NCBI RefSeq assembly: GCF_018729255.1 | Contig: NZ_CP076061.1 | Coordinates: 2,446,419-2,510,418, forward strand | Length of the DNA: 64,000 nt | Direction: 5' to 3' | Source of the DNA: Cupriavidus sp. EM10 | Lineage (GTDB): Bacteria; Pseudomonadota; Gammaproteobacteria; Burkholderiales; Burkholderiaceae | In this document: piece by piece, positions 43,617-53,200 of the stretch | Layout of the letters: each line of letters opens with the position of its first letter | Numbering within the stretch: the first letter of the stretch is position 1 | The notes under the pieces: model-generated | The model's input: the letters and a program-made list of their open reading frames with translations, nothing else | Database searches by the model: none | Told to the model about the DNA's origin: nothing | Position numbers and translations under genes: made by a program

Positions 43617-44516
43617 ATGGATCGATTCGACGCAATGCGCCTCTACACACGGGTAGTGGAACGTCGCAGCTTTACGCTGGCTGCTGGCGATATGGACGTG
43701 CCCCGGTCCACGGTAACCAAGGTCATCGCCGATCTGGAGCGGCGCCTTGGCGTGCGCCTGCTCCAGCGCACCACGCGCGTGGTGCGGCCCACCCTGGACG
43801 GCGAGGCCTATTACCGCCGATGCCTGCGCATCCTTGACGATATCGAGGACGCCGAAGGTGGTTTCAGCGGCGCGGAGCCGCGTGGCATGCTGCGGATCGA
43901 GGTCCAGGGCACGCTGGCGCGCCATTTCCTGATGCCGGGCTTCCCCGATTTCCTGGCCCGCTACCCGCAACTGCAGATCACCATGAGCGAAGGCGACCGC
44001 TGGGTTGACCTGGTGCAGGAGGGCGTGGACTGCGTGCTGCGCTATGGCAAGCTGCCCGACAGCGAACTGGTGGCCCGACAGGTGGCCATGCTGGATCGAC
44101 TGACCTGCGCCACGCCCGATTACCTGGAGCGCTTCGGCACGCCCGCCGACCTGGCATCGCTGGAAGGCCACCGGATGGTAGGCATCCGGCAGATGAGCAC
44201 CGGCAATGTCACGCCGCTGGAGTTTGTCGTGGGCGATGACCTGAAGAGCGTGTCGCTGCCGTGTCCGCTGGCCGTGACCGGCACCGAAAGCTATCTGGCC
44301 GGCATCGAACTGGGGCTGGGCATCGCCCAGGTACCGCGCTTCCACATCATGGATCAGCTAAAACGCGGCACGCTGGTAGAGATCCTGCGCGACACCCCGC
44401 CGCCTTCGCAGCCGGTGTCGCTGCTCTATCCGCGCTCGCGCCAGTTGTCGCCACGCGTGCGCGCGTTCCTGGACTGGGCGGCCGGGGAGTTTGCGCGCAG
44501 CCGGTTGCTGGGTTGA
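43617..44516 (+). CDS. LysR family transcriptional regulator (CrgA-type)
   Basis: A 299-residue regulator starting MDRFDAMRLYTRVVERRSFT, with HTH AAGDMDVPRSTVTKVIADLE and recognition-helix end RRLGVRLLQRTTRVVRPTLD. The N-terminal FDAM-Y-RVVE pattern is common to the CrgA/DsdC-like branch of LysR regulators. Divergent from the SDR gene, about 170 bases apart. A start codon upstream in frame at 43554 is less likely. Confidence 0.92.
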   Translation: MDRFDAMRLYTRVVERRSFTLAAGDMDVPRSTVTKVIADLERRLGVRLLQRTTRVVRPTLDGEAYYRRCLRILDDIEDAEGGFSGAEPRGMLRIEVQGTLARHFLMPGFPDFLARYPQLQITMSEGDRWVDLVQEGVDCVLRYGKLPDSELVARQVAMLDRLTCATPDYLERFGTPADLASLEGHRMVGIRQMSTGNVTPLEFVVGDDLKSVSLPCPLAVTGTESYLAGIELGLGIAQVPRFHIMDQLKRGTLVEILRDTPPPSQPVSLLYPRSRQLSPRVRAFLDWAAGEFARSRLLG

Positions 44517-44529
44517 CGTCCCAGGCCGA

Positions 44530-45645
44530 TCAACCCAGCGCCGCCCGCACCCCGCTGAGCGCATCGATGGCCTCGCGCAGTTCGCGCTCCAGCACCGCAA
44601 CCAGTTCGGCCGATGGCATCGAGCGCGCCAGCGGCGCGGCCTGGCCGGCCCACTGGGCGGCGAATTCGCTGACGCCCTTGGCCTTGGCGGCGGCGTGCAG
44701 GGCCTTGCCGGCGTCGTACGTCACCGGATAGTCGGGGATTGCCGGGGCATCGGCGGCGGTGCCGAGGCTTGTGAAGCGGCTGGTGAAGCCGCGCGCGGCG
44801 CGTCCCGAGATGGCGCGGGTCAGCGTGGTGGGGCGGGTGTCTGCGGCAGTCAGCGCGGCGCGATAGGCGGCGTCGGCGGCCGATTCGTCGGTGGCTACGA
44901 AAGCCGTCCCCAGTTGCGCGGCGGCGGCGCCCAGCGCCAGCACGGCGGCGATCCCCGCGCCATCCATGATGCCGCCTGCGGCGATCACGGGCAGGCCGGT
45001 GCGGGCCACCAGCACGCGCGTCAGCGCGAAAATGCCTAGCCCTTCGTCTTCCGCCTCGGTGTCGAAGGCGCCGCGATGGCCGCCGGCCTCGATGCCCTGG
45101 GCCACGATGGCGTCAATGCCGGCCGCCTCGACCCGCCGGGCATCCTGCAGCGACGTGGCGCTGGCCAGCAGCACGATGCCGGCCGCCTTCATCGCATCGA
45201 TCCATTCCTGGGCCGGCAGGCCGAAATGGAAGCTCACCACGGCCGGCTTTTCTTCCAGCAGCATCTGGTACATCGCGTCGTCGACCACGAAGCTCTTGTA
45301 GATCTCGCGCAGCGCGGAGGGCGGCGTGGCGCCGAATTCGGCGAACGCCGATGCCAGATATCCCAGCCATGCTGATTCGCGCTCGGCGTCGGGCGTGGCG
45401 GGCGGGTGGCAAAACAGGTTGATATTGAACGGCCGAGCGGTCAGCGCGCGGGTTTCGCGGATCACCTTGCGCGCGCCTTCGGCATCCATGGCACCTACGC
45501 CCAGAGAGCCCAGGCCGCCGGCCTCGGAGACGGCGGCGGCCATGGCGGGGGTGCTGACGCCGGCCATCGGCGCCTGGATGATGGGCAGGCGGATGCCCAG
45601 GCGCGACAACAGGTGGCGGGACGGGTTCTGACGGGTGGTTTCCAT
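44530..45645 (-). CDS. nitronate monooxygenase
   Basis: A 371-residue FMN-dependent TIM-barrel protein of the 2-nitropropane dioxygenase family. Motifs: [64 protein letters not shown] (catalytic His), [20 protein letters not shown] and [12 protein letters not shown]. It oxidises nitronates such as propionate-3-nitronate. Two starts are possible: 45645 with AAGGA upstream, or 45663, whose ATG overlaps the TGA of the upstream LysR gene (ATGA). Either way the LysR regulator and this gene form an operon. Confidence 0.92.
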   Translation of the reverse strand: METTRQNPSRHLLSRLGIRLPIIQAPMAGVSTPAMAAAVSEAGGLGSLGVGAMDAEGARKVIRETRALTARPFNINLFCHPPATPDAERESAWLGYLASAFAEFGATPPSALREIYKSFVVDDAMYQMLLEEKPAVVSFHFGLPAQEWIDAMKAAGIVLLASATSLQDARRVEAAGIDAIVAQGIEAGGHRGAFDTEAEDEGLGIFALTRVLVARTGLPVIAAGGIMDGAGIAAVLALGAAAAQLGTAFVATDESAADAAYRAALTAADTRPTTLTRAISGRAARGFTSRFTSLGTAADAPAIPDYPVTYDAGKALHAAAKAKGVSEFAAQWAGQAAPLARSMPSAELVAVLERELREAIDALSGVRAALG

Positions 45646-45659
45646 GGCGGTGGTCCTTG

Positions 45660-46589
45660 TCATGCAAGCTGGCCCCGGCGCAGTTCCTGCTCGAACGCGT
45701 CGTAGGCGGAGGTGGAGAAGCCGGAACGGCGGATCAAAAACGTATGCACTTTCCGGACGGAAACGGTCTGCAGCGCGCCCGCATCGCCCAGCATGGCCAG
45801 CAGCGAACGCGGCACGATGGCCACGGCCGAGCCTGCCATGACCTGGGCCAGGATGGCGTGGTACGAGGGGAGTTCGATGACCGCGAGATGGCGGCGCACA
45901 TCGTCGCCGGCCTGTTCGAGCCAGTCTTCTGCACAGCGCCGATAGGTGCAGCCGCGCGAAAAGGCGGCCAGCTGGCGCAGGGTCACATCTTCGGGGCGCC
46001 GCACCTTTGGATGGGTCGCCGGCAGCACCAGGACCAGTTCCTCGGTGGTCAGGTAGATGCCCTCCAGGCCTTCGCCCATGTCGGATACGGCGATGTCCCG
46101 CGGGGCGCCCGTACCGGGGTGTGCCACGATCGCGCAGTCCACCCGGCGTTCCAGCACGGCATCGGCCAGCGCCTGCGACGTGCCGGTGGTCAGGTCCAGT
46201 TCGACATCGGGCCAGGCGGCGTGGAAGCGGCCCAGCGGCCGGGGCAGCAGCGTGGCGGCGGTGCTTTCCATCGATCCCACGCGCAGTCGGCCGCTCGGGG
46301 CATCGGCGCGCATCGACTGCCGCGCTTCCTCGGCCAGCGCCAGCAGCTGGTCCGCATAGCCAAGCAGCCGTTGCCCGGCGGGGGTCAGGATCATCTGCTT
46401 GCTGGCGCGCTGGAACAGGTTGACGCCCAGGCTTTCCTCAAGCTGCTTCACCCGCGTGGTGACGTTCGATTGCACGCGGTCCAGCACCTTGGCGGCACGG
46501 GTGATGCTCTGCTCGCGGGCCACCGCCCGGAAAATCTCCAGTTCAGCCAGTTCCACGCCGTGCAACGACACGTTCGTGTCGTTCTCCAA
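45660..46589 (-). CDS. LysR family transcriptional regulator
   Basis: A 309-residue LysR protein. HTH in [20 protein letters not shown] with [20 protein letters not shown]. The effector domain includes [20 protein letters not shown] and [15 protein letters not shown]. The wording resembles LysR regulators of drug or antibiotic efflux in enterobacteria and Burkholderia. It is cotranscribed with the nitronate monooxygenase. The short upstream region before the MFS gene end contains two GAGAAT copies (46592 and 46623), possibly part of its own operator. Confidence 0.9.
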   Translation of the reverse strand: MENDTNVSLHGVELAELEIFRAVAREQSITRAAKVLDRVQSNVTTRVKQLEESLGVNLFQRASKQMILTPAGQRLLGYADQLLALAEEARQSMRADAPSGRLRVGSMESTAATLLPRPLGRFHAAWPDVELDLTTGTSQALADAVLERRVDCAIVAHPGTGAPRDIAVSDMGEGLEGIYLTTEELVLVLPATHPKVRRPEDVTLRQLAAFSRGCTYRRCAEDWLEQAGDDVRRHLAVIELPSYHAILAQVMAGSAVAIVPRSLLAMLGDAGALQTVSVRKVHTFLIRRSGFSTSAYDAFEQELRRGQLA

Positions 46590-46648
46590 TCGAGAATGAA
46601 AGTGTCGATAGTATTGTAATCAGAGAATCAATTGTCAAGCTGGCCGCA

Positions 46649-47907
46649 TCACTGCCGGCGCGCCCAGCGGTCGAATCCGGCACAGGCCAGCAGCAGGGCA
46701 CTGGTGACGAAGAAGACCGAGCGCATGCCAAAGTGCACGCCGATCTGGCCGCCGATCAGCGGCCCGACGACCTGCCCGGCAAACTGGGCCGACTGCAGGT
46801 AGCCCAGCATCTTGCCCGACTGGTGCTCCTTCACGGCCTGCCGTACCAGCTTGCCGATGGCCGGCAGCAGCCCGGCCAGCGTCATGCCCATCAGGCCGCG
46901 CAGCACCGCCAGCGACCACCAGTTCGTCACGAAGGCCTGCGGGATCATGACCAGCGCGGTGGCAACCAGGCAGCCGATGATGACGTTCCAGGCGCCAATG
47001 CGGTCGGCCAGCGCCCCGAGCCGCGACGCGGTCAGCACGCTGCCCAGCGCCGAACTGGCCATGACGATGCCGGCCGCCGTGACCAGGCGGTCGTGCGGCA
47101 CGCCCAGCTGGCCGATGTACACGGTAATGATCGGCTCGATCGACATGTTCGACAGCAGCACCATGGTGGCCGTGACCAGCAGGGCGGCCAGCGGGATACG
47201 GGATCCGGCTGCGTGGGTGGCGGCCCCGGAAGTTGCGGTCCCGATTGCCTTGACTGGCCGCTGAAAGTCCTCGCGCACCAGGAAAATGGTCAGCAGGGCG
47301 GCCACGGCGATCATCGCCCCGCCTGCGAAGAAGGTGCCGCGAATGCCGATCAGGCCCGGCAGCAGGCCGCCAACCAGCGGACCGACCAGGTTCCCGACCA
47401 GCGCCCCGGTCGACAGCACGCCCAGCGCCCAGCCAGCCCGTTCCGGCGGCGCCTGCGTGCCGATCATCACGGTGGCTGCCGACGCGTAGCCGCCGATCAG
47501 GCCCGCCGCGAAGCGCAGGGCCACCAGTTCGTAGACGTTGTGCGCCAGTCCGATCATCGACATGACGATGGCCATGCCGACGGCGGCGCGCACCAGCATC
47601 GGCTTGCGCCCGAAGCGGTCGGCCAGCTTGCCCCACAGCGGCGCGGTCACGGCCGTGGCCAGGAAGGTCACGCCGAAGGCGACACCCGACCACTGGACGA
47701 TGTCGGCCTGCGCGGTCACGCCCAGCTGCTCCACGTACAGCGGCAGGAACGGCAGCAGCATGCTCAGGCTGACGAGCGTGGTGAACGAGCCAAACGTGGC
47801 CACCGCGAGATTGCGCTGCCAGTACGTGGCATTGCGGGCGGCGTAGCCGTGGGGGGGACGTTTTCAGGAACGGAAGAGGCGGAGAGGGCGCTGGGGGATT
47901 CGGACAT
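46649..47907 (-). pseudogene. MFS drug-type transporter (MdtG-like), frameshifted near the N-terminus
   Basis: A 12-segment MFS transporter: VATFGSFTTLVSLSMLLPFL, WGKLADRFGRKPMLVRA (motif A), PIITVYIGQLGVPHDRLVTA. The 384-codon frame from 47803 lacks the first ~34 residues. ATG 47907 opens MSESPSALSASSVPENVP but falls out of frame at the run of seven G (47851-47857, seven C on the coding strand); one more base would continue into HGYAARNATYWQRNLAVATF. The partial second copy at 54281-54504 is in frame across this point, supporting the intended reading. Either a true deletion or a homopolymer error; translation could restart at 47803. Confidence 0.8.
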
Positions 47908-48148
47908 GGCGTGATTTATAGTGATGCCCGGCCAGCGGCGCCCGGGGGTGGATGGACGCCGGACTGGACCGGTGCCTCAAAGCTAGGGGAAAACCCACCC
48001 CATGGCGAAGGCATGCGGTGTATCAACAGTTATGCACGGCAGTAACAACTAACCGGAGACAGCGTCATGAAGAAGGGAGAACCGCAGGCCGGCATACCGG
48101 CCGCCGAGCTGATCGATGCCAGGATCGCCGAGCTTGGCGACTGGCGCG
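47685..48148. repeat. left copy of a direct duplication flanking the island
   Basis: 464 bases covering the 5' part of the MFS gene, the intergenic region and the first 82 bases of a DUF1801 gene. The same sequence, slightly diverged in the MFS part and identical in the DUF1801 part, recurs at 54281-54637. The left copy has about 108 bases of intergenic DNA (47920-48028) missing from the right copy. Confidence 0.85.
48067..48148 (+). pseudogene. 5' fragment of a DUF1801 gene
   Basis: ATG 48067 encodes MKKGEPQAGIPAAELIDARI AELGDWR, identical to the start of the intact DUF1801 gene at 54556, then changes abruptly at 48140-48148 into unrelated integrase-like DNA. The 9 bases ACTGGCGCG at the break are shared by both partners. 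The fragment keeps its ribosome binding site but lacks four fifths of the gene. Confidence 0.85.
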
Positions 48149-48365
48149 CCGCAGTTCTTCGGCAAGTGCTGGGCTACCGTCCTGGACGACGTCTGCGTCC
48201 GTTGCGAAGAATCGCTTCATGACCCGCCATAGCCGCCAGGCAGTGATCCCACCCTCAGTACTGAAGCTGCCGATCAAGGGCGTCGACGGTCGCCACTGCG
48301 ATGGCGTCACCGGCAGCCCACGCTCCACGAGGTAACGATCGCCAAGCGCCACGTTGCGAGCTATC
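48149..48365 (-). pseudogene. fragment of a tyrosine recombinase-like integrase
   Basis: On the minus strand the frame reads ARNVALGDRYLVERGLPVTP, then ITAWRLWRVMKRFFATDADV and ALAEELRRAS, ending at the junction with the DUF1801 fragment. This resembles the segment just before the RHTHATH active-site box of tyrosine recombinases in Burkholderiaceae; the catalytic box itself is missing. Truncated at both ends. The family call is from memory of similar sequences and is tentative. Confidence 0.4.
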
Positions 48366-48650
48366 CAGCATCACGCAAATTTCTTTGACCACACCGAGCT
48401 CTACACGATACGGGCTCGTTGCATCATTCATGTGGTCGACAAAGACGCAGTTGAGCGACGCAATGCGATGGTGGTCCTAGTGTGCAGGTTCAAGGTTGTC
48501 CGCGAGGTTGGCGAGAATGCCATCCATGCAGAACAGGCAGTGAGACGACTCGCCGATTGCGTCACGAATGGTGAGAAGCTCGGGCACCTTCAGCAAGGTG
48601 CGGCGCCTGGATACTTCCACTACATCCTCGTACCGGGCGTTGTTGAGCGT
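48366..48650. other. unassigned stretch between integrase fragment and metG
   Basis: About 285 bases. In the same frame as metG, directly after its TGA, an open stretch reads NARYEDVVEVSRRRTLLKVP and ends SSHCLFCMDGILANLADNLE before a stop near 48478. It has no start codon with a ribosome binding site and no family I recognise. It is not the usual tRNA-binding C-terminus of MetRS. It may be the remnant of another gene fused against metG. Confidence 0.35.
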
Positions 48651-50297
48651 TCAGCCGTTTCGTCCAGCGCTCTCGAGCATGGCCTCCACCTGCACCGCCT
48701 CCACGCGCTTCATCAGCGGCGAGAAGTCGTTCACAGTGTGGCCAACAAGGGGTTGGGCACGGTGGTGCCATTCCAGTGCATCAAGATTCAGGTACTCACA
48801 GACTTTTCGTGCAGTTTCAGGCAGCACGGGTTGCAGATAGATGGTGAGCAGCCGAAACAAGTTTATCCCAACGCTGCAAATTTCATGCAGCACCTGGTCC
48901 TGCCCCGCTTCTTTGGCAATGATCCAGGGCTTCTTCTCATCGATATACTGATTGGCTCGATCCGCCAGCGCCATAATTTCGCGCACCGCCTGACCATACT
49001 CTCGTTTTTCGTAGCACTCGCCTAAGAACTTGCCAGCTTCGACGAAGCTAGCGAGCAACTCAGGTTCCGTGCACGTCAAGGAAAGGGTGTTATCAAAACG
49101 CTTACTGATAAAGCTGGCGCAACGACTAGCAATGTTAATGTATTTTCCGATCAGATCAGAGTTTACTCGTTGCAAGAAATCGCTAAGATTAAAGTCGATA
49201 TCATGTATTCCGCTGCCAAGTTTTGCTGCAAAATAATAACGCAAATACTCAGGATCGAGATGATCCAGATAGTTGTTCGCGTTGATGAATGTGCCACGCG
49301 ATTTTGACATTTTTTCGCCGTTGGCGTTAAGGAAGCCGTGGGTGAAAATTGCCGTCGGCTTTCGGTAACCAGCCCCTTCAAGCAAGGCGGGCCAGAACAG
49401 TGTGTGGAAATATGTAATATCCTTGCCAATGAAATGGTATAGCTCTGTATTGCTCTCGGATGACCAGAATTCATCGAAGTCTAGCCCATTTTTGTCGCAC
49501 AAGACTTTAAAGCTTGCCATGTAGCCAATGGGCGCATCCAGCCAAACGTAAAAGTACTTATCCTCCGTATCCGGGATCTTAAAACCGAAATAGGGGGAAT
49601 CCCGGGAAATATCCCAGTCGCGGAGCCCAGCCTCGAACCACTCTGCCAGCTTGCGACTTACTTCCGCTTGCACACTGCCGCTCTCTTGCGACCATTTCCT
49701 GAGCATTGGCTCAAAATCAGTGAGTTTAAAAAAGTAGTGCAACGACTCCTTCTTCACCGGCGTGGCGCCCGAGAGAACCGAGTACGGATTCTTCAATTCC
49801 ACAGGAGTGTAGGTGGCGCTGCACTTCTCACAGTTATCTCCATATTGGTCGGAGGCACCGCAGCGGGGGCACTCGCCCTTGACGTAGCGGTCCGGTAGGA
49901 ACATATGTTCCTGGGGGTCGTATGCTTGAGTGATGAGCCGAGTGGCAATATGACCTGCTGCCCGATTCTTCAAGTAGACTGTTTCGACAAGTTGCCGATT
50001 CTCGTCGGAATCGGTAGTGTGGTAGTGGTCGAACGAAATGTAGAACGCTGCGAAGTTTGCCTTATGTTCCTGTGCCACCTGTTCGATCAGGGCCTGTGGC
50101 GTAATGCCTAGCTTTCTGGCATGCAACATGATCGGCGCACCATGCGCATCGTCGGCGCAGACGTAGTAAGTCTCGTGCCCGGTGCCACGATGATAACGAA
50201 CCCATATGTCGGTTTGGATAGCTTCGAGGATGTGCCCAAGATGAAGCGAACCGTTGGCATAAGGTAGTGCGTTAGTCACCAGCATCTTCTTACTCAT
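48651..50297 (-). CDS. metG: methionyl-tRNA synthetase, short form lacking the C-terminal tRNA-binding domain
   Basis: A 548-residue class I synthetase closely following E. coli MetG. The HIGH motif is in [18 protein letters not shown], the zinc knuckle is [17 protein letters not shown], the methionine pocket includes [14 protein letters not shown], and KMSKS is in [11 protein letters not shown]. The anticodon-binding helical domain is complete ([15 protein letters not shown] to [13 protein letters not shown]), ending soon after [12 protein letters not shown]. The EMAP-II-like dimerisation/tRNA-binding domain of full-length bacterial MetG (about 120 residues) is absent, but the core is sufficient for activity in E. 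coli. Base composition is clearly more AT-rich than the surroundings. It follows the M20 amidohydrolase by 157 bases on the same strand. Probably a second, horizontally acquired MetRS. Confidence 0.93.
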   Translation of the reverse strand: MSKKMLVTNALPYANGSLHLGHILEAIQTDIWVRYHRGTGHETYYVCADDAHGAPIMLHARKLGITPQALIEQVAQEHKANFAAFYISFDHYHTTDSDENRQLVETVYLKNRAAGHIATRLITQAYDPQEHMFLPDRYVKGECPRCGASDQYGDNCEKCSATYTPVELKNPYSVLSGATPVKKESLHYFFKLTDFEPMLRKWSQESGSVQAEVSRKLAEWFEAGLRDWDISRDSPYFGFKIPDTEDKYFYVWLDAPIGYMASFKVLCDKNGLDFDEFWSSESNTELYHFIGKDITYFHTLFWPALLEGAGYRKPTAIFTHGFLNANGEKMSKSRGTFINANNYLDHLDPEYLRYYFAAKLGSGIHDIDFNLSDFLQRVNSDLIGKYINIASRCASFISKRFDNTLSLTCTEPELLASFVEAGKFLGECYEKREYGQAVREIMALADRANQYIDEKKPWIIAKEAGQDQVLHEICSVGINLFRLLTIYLQPVLPETARKVCEYLNLDALEWHHRAQPLVGHTVNDFSPLMKRVEAVQVEAMLESAGRNG

Positions 50298-50454
50298 TTC
50301 GACTATCTCAAGTTATTTCGCGTTCTCCGGATTAAATCACCGAAAACTCGAATATTTGTAAAATTAAAGTTTTATAGCATTGCGGACAGTAATACTGCCC
50401 GAAGACCACTTGCATATTTCCGACGGCATAGCAGTGCGATCTACTTTCGTTACC

Positions 50455-51669
50455 TTAACTGACTGGCATGTCGGGTAAGACCGCATACTCGCGGGTGACA
50501 AAACGCCGGGCGGTTTCAGCCAGGACGGCGGTTCCCAGCGGCATTACCGACTCGTCAATGTCGAAAGTATCTGAGTGATGATTGCGGACCACCCCGTCGG
50601 GCAGAGCGGCGCCGAGCATGAACATCGCTCCCTTTGATGACTGGGTCATGTAGGAGAAGTCCTCAGCGCCCATCCCGAATTCAGTGGTATCGATCGTTTC
50701 TTCGCCCATCAGATCGAGCACGGTGCGTCTGAGCCATTTGTTGATCTGTTGGTCGTTGAACATCACCGGATAGCCGTGCAGCTTCTCCAGCCGGTATCCA
50801 CCGCCCATCGCCTCACTTAGCCTCAGCGCGGCTTCAAGTTCGTTCCACAACTGTGTCCGAACCTGCTCATCGAAAGCGCGAACGGTTCCGGAAAGATAGA
50901 CCGAATCGGGTATGACATTGGGGGCCTTGCCAGCCTGAATCTGACCCAAGCTGAGGATGCACGAGTCCAACGGACTGATCCGTCGGGACGGAATGGCATA
51001 GATCGTATTCAGTATCGGCCCAAGCATGAACAGCGGGTCTCGCCCCAAGTGCGGGTAGGCCCCGTGCCCGCCCTCGGCGAAAATCCAGGCGTTGAAGGAG
51101 TCAACAGAAGCCAAGCTGGCGCCATCCTGAAAGTAACAGATCCCCGAAGGGTGGTTTGAATCGACATGCAGGGCAATTACCGCATCAACACCAGCCAGTG
51201 CACCGTCTGCAATCATGGCTGTGGCCCCACTCAGCCCATTGCCGTCAAAGCCCTCTTCAGAGGGCTGAAATAGCAGCCGAACGTTCCCCTTCCAAGCGTG
51301 CCGGTTATCGAGGAAATCGCGCTGCAGTAGTTTTGCCACTCCCAGTAGCATCGCAGTGTGCGCATCGTGCCCGCAGGCGTGCATCACACCCGGGTTTTCT
51401 GAAGCAAAAGAGAGTGCCGTCTTCTCGGTGATCGGCAATGCGTCCATATCCGCTCTGATTGCGATTGTCGGGCCCTCCAGTGCTCCAATGTATGCAACAA
51501 CACCGGTGCCGCCGACTCCGGTCGACACTCGATTAACCCCCGTCTCGAGTAGGTATCGGGTCACAACACCGGCGGTGCGCAATTCCTGAAAGCCCAGTTC
51601 TGGGCAACGGTGTATATTCCGCCGTAAACTGACTAGTTCGTCTTGAATTGCAAAAGCTTGTGTCAACAT
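50455..51669 (-). CDS. M20 family amidohydrolase (N-acyl-amino acid/hippurate hydrolase-like)
   Basis: A 404-residue M20D-type metallopeptidase. Start set at ATG 51669 because AAGGAG lies six bases upstream; the ATG at 51675 abuts that site. Metal ligands: HACGHDAHTAM, the Glu pair in LLFQPSEEGFDGNGLSG, and a late His in RNHHSDTFDIDE. The lid domain has FAEGGHGAYPHLGRDPLFML. Such enzymes remove acyl groups from N-acyl amino acids or cleave amino acid conjugates. No signal peptide, so cytoplasmic. It lies between the HTD2-type gene and metG in the island; a link with an N-acylated amino acid is a reasonable inference. Confidence 0.92.
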   Translation of the reverse strand: MLTQAFAIQDELVSLRRNIHRCPELGFQELRTAGVVTRYLLETGVNRVSTGVGGTGVVAYIGALEGPTIAIRADMDALPITEKTALSFASENPGVMHACGHDAHTAMLLGVAKLLQRDFLDNRHAWKGNVRLLFQPSEEGFDGNGLSGATAMIADGALAGVDAVIALHVDSNHPSGICYFQDGASLASVDSFNAWIFAEGGHGAYPHLGRDPLFMLGPILNTIYAIPSRRISPLDSCILSLGQIQAGKAPNVIPDSVYLSGTVRAFDEQVRTQLWNELEAALRLSEAMGGGYRLEKLHGYPVMFNDQQINKWLRRTVLDLMGEETIDTTEFGMGAEDFSYMTQSSKGAMFMLGAALPDGVVRNHHSDTFDIDESVMPLGTAVLAETARRFVTREYAVLPDMPVS

Positions 51670-51801
51670 CACCATCTCCTTCACCACGGCATTTGCTTTG
51701 AACGCTCCCTTGTCTGAGCCCAAATGAAATCGACCGCGACGTAGTTCGGTTGCGCGGGGCGACAAGAGCATACTTGCACTGTCAGGAGGGATAACGAAGA
51801 G

Positions 51802-52697
51802 CTAACTCACCGGAAAGTAGCCCATCAGATATAGAAAACAGACCGCGCCGCGCTGCACGCCGATTAACTGGATCGTCATTACTGGGAATCGCTGTTCATT
51901 GAGCGCCGTGGCTCTAATTAGGTTTACGGCATCATCAAGTTCCACACAGAGGAGAGTCGTGCTATTGACGTAGGTTGGTCGGTGGACTTTTACGGCGATC
52001 CTGCCGGCACGGAAGCCTGGGTGTGAGCGGAGTGCCCGCCCAATCAGAACCTGTGCCAATAGTGGCCCATGAACAAGCAGTCCCCGATGGCCTTCCTCCC
52101 CGTAGCGTATGCCGCATCGTAATGGACGCGGTGATAAACCTTCAGCATTGCAGAGTAGCGAAACAGATCGACCTCGCTGAATGAGATCGACTTCATCACA
52201 GGTAGAGTTGCTTCGTCGAGCTTCTCGTTAGTCCGGCACACGATGGCCGGTTTGCCGGACGGTCCAGAGGCCGGACGGTAGACCCCAGTTCGCCGCTCTT
52301 CCAACACCACGGTATCTCCATCGCTCAAGCTCAATTCGATCGGCACAAAGGCCATCTCTCCAGACTTTCCTTGCTTCAGGATTGCTCGGCCAACCTCAGT
52401 GCGCAAGAGCAGGGGCTGGCCGAAATCGACCGCGACCTTGCCGCACTCGATGACGGAGTCAGTCCAGAGACGTCGCACAAAGTGCTCGGGTACTCCCCAT
52501 GGGCGAACCTTGGGGTGACCGTCCACACCCAGTTTCACCCCCAATGGGGTTTCATGGGTGAACAGCCAATGCCAAGCAGGCAGCAGCGGCGCGCTCGCTG
52601 CTGGCGTTTCACCCAGAACCTCTGCCATCAGATGAGAAAATTCAAGATACCGGGTTTTGTCGAGGATGAATTCACGCTCTGTTATCGCCATACGCAC
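51802..52697 (-). pseudogene. HTD2/FAS1-like MaoC-family dehydratase, frameshifted
   Basis: Two adjoining frames make one hot-dog-fold dehydratase of about 298 residues. From 52697: REFILDKTRYLEFSHLMAEV, LLPAWHWLFTHETPLGVKLG, RRLWTDSVIECGKVAVDFGQ, GDTVVLEERRTGVYR and AMLKVYHRVHYDAAYATG. The second frame continues GEEGHRGLLVHGPLLAQVLI, then IAVKVHRPTYVNSTTLLCVE. The HYDxxYA and HGPLLAQ motifs are typical of HTD2/mesaconyl-C4-CoA hydratase proteins. One more base in the C4 run at 52098-52101 (G on the coding strand) joins them. These enzymes hydrate or dehydrate acyl-CoA or acyl-ACP. Confidence 0.8.
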
Positions 52698-52700
52698 CCT

Positions 52701-53016
52701 CTAGCGGCAGTCCACAACGAGCCGCCCCTTTCTCCGGGTCGATTCGAGGAACTCGGAAAAATCCACTACCCGTAGTCGAACTTCGACGGCTGAGGCCGAT
52801 AGCTCAGGAATGCAGCGGGCGATTGCCTGTGAAAGCGAGTCCTTGAGCGATTCAGAGGCGACCGGCTCCCCATCAAGCAAAGCGACAATGAACTCGACGT
52901 GATCAGTTGTAACTCAGTCGTCGTTCAAGTCCACCACTACACTTTTCTATCACCCAGGCACGATGGTTACTACCAGCACGCTCAACCATGCTTTCAAAAC
53001 AGAACTCTTCCACCAT
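52701..53016 (-). pseudogene. short ORF resembling the C-terminal domain of a phenylacetate-CoA ligase-like enzyme, frameshifted
   Basis: GGGAG lies six bases before ATG 53016, which opens MVEEFCFESMVERAGSNHRA and continues to GGLERRLSYN before a TGA near 52905. One frame over, the sequence runs on as DHVEFIVALLDGEPVASESL, AIARCIPELSASAVEVRLRV and RRKGRLVVDCR to TAG 52701. Together these about 105 residues have the pattern of the small C-terminal domain of PaaK-type adenylate-forming ligases (regulatory beta-alpha unit and a terminal basic GR-DxR). The catalytic N-terminal domain is absent. It ends four bases before the HTD2-type gene. Identification is tentative. Confidence 0.35.
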
Positions 53017-53200
53017 GACAACTCCCGAGCCTATTTAATACAACCTGAAAAAACCACGAACATCGTGACCGGAAAACCGAGCATTCATTCTAGTTGCGCC
53101 CTTGTCTCGGCGGGGGTCAACATTGACTGAAGCACAGTAGGCAAGCGCATGGTATGCAGAACACAGTTCGCCGCCTATAGTAAAAATCCGAAACATGATT
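53017..53200. other. AT-rich non-coding stretch in the island
   Basis: This is among the most AT-rich sequence in the window, around 53150-53230 especially (TTTTAAATTTTAATT-like). It probably contains the promoter for the minus-strand island genes. No gene seen. Confidence 0.4.

Noticed and set aside
50298..50454. Region upstream of metG checked for a T-box or SAM-type riboswitch
   Set aside because: Only 157 AT-rich bases without the conserved T-box or SAM aptamer elements that I could recognise.
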